Shown here: piece after piece, positions 61,234-64,000 of the stretch
Position numbering within the stretch: the stretch's first letter is position 1
Layout: the number at the start of each line of letters is the position of its first letter
Assembly (NCBI GenBank): GCA_018267925.1
Contig: JAFDXO010000182.1
Coordinates: 62,001-126,000, forward strand
Source: Bacteroidota bacterium
GTDB taxonomy: Bacteria; Bacteroidota; Bacteroidia; Chitinophagales; Chitinophagaceae
DNA length: 64,000 nt
Direction of reading: 5' to 3'
Translations under genes and position numbers: made by a program
The notes under the pieces: generated by a model
The model's input: the letters and a program-made list of their open reading frames with translations, nothing else
Told to the model about the DNA's origin: nothing
The model's database searches: none

Positions 61234-62247
61234 CTAAAGAGCATCTAAATCTTGAATATCAAGCATACCAACCGGTTTACCACTTTCCGTAATCAAAATG
61301 GTATCAACATTTGTCTTTTTAAACAACAAATGAGCATCGTTCAATAAGGCAGAAGATTCAATACTGATAGGGTTTTTATATTCCATTTCACCCATCTTTT
61401 TATCCAGAATATTTTCTCCATCCTGTTGCAACAAACGACGAATATCACCATCTGTAAATACACCTTTTAAGGATCCGTCAGCATTCACTACTGTCACTGC
61501 ACCAAAGCCATATTCAGTCATTTTGATGATAGCTTCCTTCAAATTAGTATCTGCTTTCACTATGGGGTTTACACCATTGGCAGCTTCACCAACGCGAACA
61601 GTCATTAATCTGGTATCTTGAAGAAACTGTTCCGTTCCAATTGTTGTGAAATTGTTTTCTGTCAAGCCTTTCAGCACTTTTAGCGGAACAGTGATTGTGT
61701 GAACGCCCATATTGATAGCGTTGCGTACATGTTCTGCATGTCTAACGGATGAAAACATAATCTTTGTATTGTATCCATACTGATAAACAGCATTAACACA
61801 TTGCTCAACTAAGGCAAGAGCATCATGTCCTTGATCTTGCAAACGACCAACTAAAGGGCATACATACGTTGCTCCGGCGTGCATGGCCATGTATGCTTGC
61901 TGAAGGGTATATACAAGGTGTACATTCACCAGTAATCCTTCTTTACGTAACAAATAACAAGCTCGAGTTCCTTCAAGAGATACAGGGATTTTAAAAACGG
62001 TACGCTGTGGATCAAGACCAAGATCTAATTGCCGTTTTGCTTCTGCAACAACATCTTCAGCTGTTTTACCTAAAGCTTCAATTTGCAATACAGGAACCAT
62101 TTTCGATAGCTTGACGATGGTGCCGTCAATATCCGTAATGCCTTCACGCTGCATAAAAGTTGGCGTGGTTGTCAATCCATTTAAATAGCCAAGTTTGAAG
62201 CCCTCTTCAATTTCTTTGAGATTGGCGGAGTCGAGATATAATTCCAT
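61234..62247 (-). CDS. Transaldolase/FSA-like aldolase fused to two CBS domains
   Basis: 337 aa. Residues 1-215 form a small class-I aldolase barrel of the transaldolase/fructose-6-phosphate aldolase (TalC/FSA) type. Asp6 lies in YLDSANL and the Schiff-base lysine K86 in VFKIPVS. The (A)-x-x-Y-V-C-P-L-V-G-R segment carries Leu132 where FSA has Tyr and transaldolases Phe. Residues about 222-337 are two CBS domains (VVNADGSLKGVFTDGDIRRLL) strikingly like those of KdsD. It is upstream of the HAD-kdsB pair. A TACCTTTG -7 box lies at 62312-62305. Confidence 0.88.
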   Translation of the reverse strand: MELYLDSANLKEIEEGFKLGYLNGLTTTPTFMQREGITDIDGTIVKLSKMVPVLQIEALGKTAEDVVAEAKRQLDLGLDPQRTVFKIPVSLEGTRACYLLRKEGLLVNVHLVYTLQQAYMAMHAGATYVCPLVGRLQDQGHDALALVEQCVNAVYQYGYNTKIMFSSVRHAEHVRNAINMGVHTITVPLKVLKGLTENNFTTIGTEQFLQDTRLMTVRVGEAANGVNPIVKADTNLKEAIIKMTEYGFGAVTVVNADGSLKGVFTDGDIRRLLQQDGENILDKKMGEMEYKNPISIESSALLNDAHLLFKKTNVDTILITESGKPVGMLDIQDLDAL

Positions 62248-62304
62248 GAGAAACTAAAAGTAAAAAAATGAAAGTAATTACACCTTATGGCGCAATAAGG
62301 AGTG

Positions 62305-62312
62305 CAAAGGTA
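62305..62312 (-). promoter_or_regulatory. -7 box TACCTTTG for the transaldolase-CBS gene, with leader hairpin
   Basis: A perfect TAnnTTTG, 57 bases upstream of the ATG. The leader then holds a ccttat/ataagg hairpin (62283-62300). Confidence 0.5.
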
Positions 62313-62452
62313 TAAAGTTGAAACATAAATTTTGTGCTTGAAATTCATATCATTAAAAAAACTTCAAATTACCCTATTCTGATCAATTGATAAAGCTCAT
62401 CCATTTCGAACAAATTTTCTCTCATCTTTGCCACCGAAAAAAAATCACTATC

Positions 62453-63043
62453 ATGAACCAATTCAGCTTATCTCAAAATATACTGACCTACCATCAATAT
62501 CTAATACTTACTGAAACACTCTTAGCAGAAGGAAAAACAACAGGCTCCGACCAAAGTGCTGAAATGCTTGAATATACGAGGCTCAATTTGCATCGAATGC
62601 GACGTTGGGATAAAACCTTACAATTGTTGCCAGAAATCGTTGCTTTGGCTCAAACGCAAGAAAAGCAAGATTGGTGGGTAATTACCGAGCCTTGGTGTGG
62701 AGATAGTGCTCAAATTTTACCTTTTATCAATGCTATTGCACTTGCCTCAAATGGGAAAATTGAACTCAAAATTATCTTACGTGATGAGCATCCCGACTTA
62801 ATGGATCAATATTTGACCAATGGCACTCGAGGTATTCCAAAATTGGTAGCGTTTTCGGCAAAGGGCGAACCCTTGTTTGTTTGGGGACCCCGCCCTGCAG
62901 AAACCCAACAAATGGTTTTAAATCTAAAACAGCAACCCGACTATTCTTACGACAAATTAAAAACAGAAATTCATCTTTGGTATAGCAAAAATAAAGGCAT
63001 CGCATTGCAAGCTGAGTTCAAAGAAATATTGTCCCGAAACTAA
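62453..63043 (+). CDS. Thioredoxin-family protein (Thioredoxin_9-like)
   Basis: 196 aa from the ATG at 62453. A thioredoxin-fold segment has TEPWCGDSAQILP (single CxD redox-type site, not CxxC) and a cis-Pro in RGIPKL, as in the Thioredoxin_9 family of Bacteroidota. A CATCTTTG near -7 box at 62423-62430 lies downstream of the alternative TTG start at 62387, favouring 62453. The function is unknown, presumably thiol-related and cytoplasmic. Confidence 0.78.
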   Translation: MNQFSLSQNILTYHQYLILTETLLAEGKTTGSDQSAEMLEYTRLNLHRMRRWDKTLQLLPEIVALAQTQEKQDWWVITEPWCGDSAQILPFINAIALASNGKIELKIILRDEHPDLMDQYLTNGTRGIPKLVAFSAKGEPLFVWGPRPAETQQMVLNLKQQPDYSYDKLKTEIHLWYSKNKGIALQAEFKEILSRN

Positions 63044-63077
63044 ACCTTTCGTTTGAAGACATATATTTTCTGAGTAT

Positions 63078-64000
63078 TCAGGGTAGTTGATTTGCTTGTT
63101 GAATTAATTGCTGAGGAATAGAAAAGCCTCTATGCTTCATAGCTTCAATTTGGTGTAAACTTTTTTGCTTTTCGTGCATTTCTAAATACAGAAGTAACAA
63201 ATTGTTGTTTGCCGGAGAATTCATGGAATCGCGCGTCAGGTAACGTTCTAAATGTTTTGCTGCGCCTAAATTGTCTTGTTTTTTATGGCTTACCTGAGCT
63301 AAATAAAAATCACATTCGTAGTAGTCTGAAGTCTTTTGCTCTTTTAAGAAATACTTTTCCGACTCAAGGACAGAATCTTGATTTTGCAACATTACACCAT
63401 AGTAATAATTCAGGTATTTTTCATTCGGATTAAGTTGGTATGCCCTTCGCATCATGGCATATCCTAATTGCTTGTCTTCAACCCTTGCACCATACATCAT
63501 TACTGCATAGGCAGAGTGAGGTGACGTTTCTTCTGCTTGTGTCCAAAAAGTAAGTGGATCTTTAAAATATTGTTGATGGTGATAATTAATTATTCCCAAG
63601 AAAACTACCAAAGCACCTACTATCAATACCAGACTTTTATCCTCTTTCGGACGAGTAAATAAAGCGGATTGAGACAACACCATCAATATTCCGATTATGG
63701 GTAAATATAACCGATGTTCGAAAGTTTGTTGATTGATTTTATCCGGCAGAATAAGAAGTGGCAATATGAAAACAAAGAACAATAAAAATCCTGCAATAAT
63801 GGTGCGTTTATCGCGATGTTTTGACCAAAGTAACAAAGCAATGATCAAAACAATAGCAACTATGCCATATACATTTGAAGTGTCTTGCTGGATGGGGAAT
63901 ACACTGAGATTGAAAGGTAAAAAGATTTTTCCCAGATATTGCCAAATGATTGGAATTTTAGTAAAAAAACCATGAAAAACACTTACCCAATCAATGGCTT
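63078..64000 (-). CDS. Membrane TPR protein, C-terminal part (5' end outside window)
   Basis: The frame is open to the window edge; the TTG at 63848 is internal. The visible protein of about 307 residues has several membrane helices (the last near VLIVGALVVFLGIINYH) after a short loop with HRLYLPIIG. TPR-like helices follow (SPHSAYAVMMYGARV, NPNEKYLNYYYGVML, CDFYLAQVSHKKQDNLGAAKHLERYL). The layout matches O-mannosyltransferase/TMTC-like or other TPR-bearing GT-C proteins of Bacteroidota. Confidence 0.75.
   Translation of the reverse strand, partial: AIDWVSVFHGFFTKIPIIWQYLGKIFLPFNLSVFPIQQDTSNVYGIVAIVLIIALLLWSKHRDKRTIIAGFLLFFVFILPLLILPDKINQQTFEHRLYLPIIGILMVLSQSALFTRPKEDKSLVLIVGALVVFLGIINYHHQQYFKDPLTFWTQAEETSPHSAYAVMMYGARVEDKQLGYAMMRRAYQLNPNEKYLNYYYGVMLQNQDSVLESEKYFLKEQKTSDYYECDFYLAQVSHKKQDNLGAAKHLERYLTRDSMNSPANNNLLLLYLEMHEKQKSLHQIEAMKHRGFSIPQQLIQQANQLP

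Overview
The window is AT-rich chromosomal DNA from a member of the Bacteroidota, most likely a Chitinophagales/Sphingobacteriales-type organism. The evidence is a T9SS C-terminal sorting domain, an IPExxxVDY-family protein, a b558-type sdhCAB operon, Bacteroidota-style -7 promoter boxes (TAnnTTTG) with very short leaders, a NamZ/DUF1343 protein, an S9B dipeptidyl peptidase and an ECF sigma/anti-sigma pair. No rRNA, tRNA or CRISPR array was seen. Both edge genes run off the window.

Layout. 1-2.7 kb: end of a polysaccharide flippase, a methyltransferase and a Kir-type potassium channel. 2.7-7.4 kb: ddl, a kinase-less PASTA protein, a T9SS cargo protein, a rhodanese and an unknown gene. 7.5-11.2 kb: sdhCAB. 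11.5-18.9 kb: htpG, an unknown gene, mtgA, a phosphate-selective porin, a DUF47 protein and a Pit phosphate transporter carrying an inserted PDZ domain. 19.3-24.5 kb (minus strand): a lone class III PHA synthase, a translationally coupled ung-plsC-DUF2520 operon and small unknown or IPExxxVDY genes. 24.5-33.3 kb: SPFH protein, purA, an acidic protein, pabB, a carbohydrate porin, a secreted unknown and valS.

33.3-41.7 kb is an accessory island: a type I restriction-modification system ordered hsdM, ORF6N-RhuM fusion, hsdS, IS200/RAYT-like Y1 transposase, hsdR. The transposase lies between hsdS and hsdR inside arrays of accccttcggggt-type palindromes spaced about 51-52 bp. The hsd genes contain in-frame small palindromes and AATTGA-type repeat patches. 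The island ends carry collinear inverted blocks (A, B, C) plus a 51-bp core that lies in direct orientation.

41.7-64 kb returns to ordinary chromosome: a DUF1697 gene, a candidate small RNA, an ECF sigma factor with an envelope-spanning anti-sigma/beta-barrel protein, DUF2249, PEP-mutase-like and D-serine ammonia-lyase genes, an MMPL-PlsC-methyltransferase fusion, NamZ, a SlyD-like FKBP, ExbB/ExbD, an SDR, a DPP IV-like peptidase, an alpha/beta hydrolase, and a KDO-related group (kdsB, a KdsC-like HAD phosphatase and a transaldolase-CBS fusion). A thioredoxin-like gene and a partial TPR membrane protein end the window.

The two most promising undescribed items are the repeat-riddled hsd island with its embedded RAYT/REP module, and the FSA/transaldolase-CBS fusion beside kdsB and kdsC, which may supply or control arabinose-5-phosphate for KDO synthesis.
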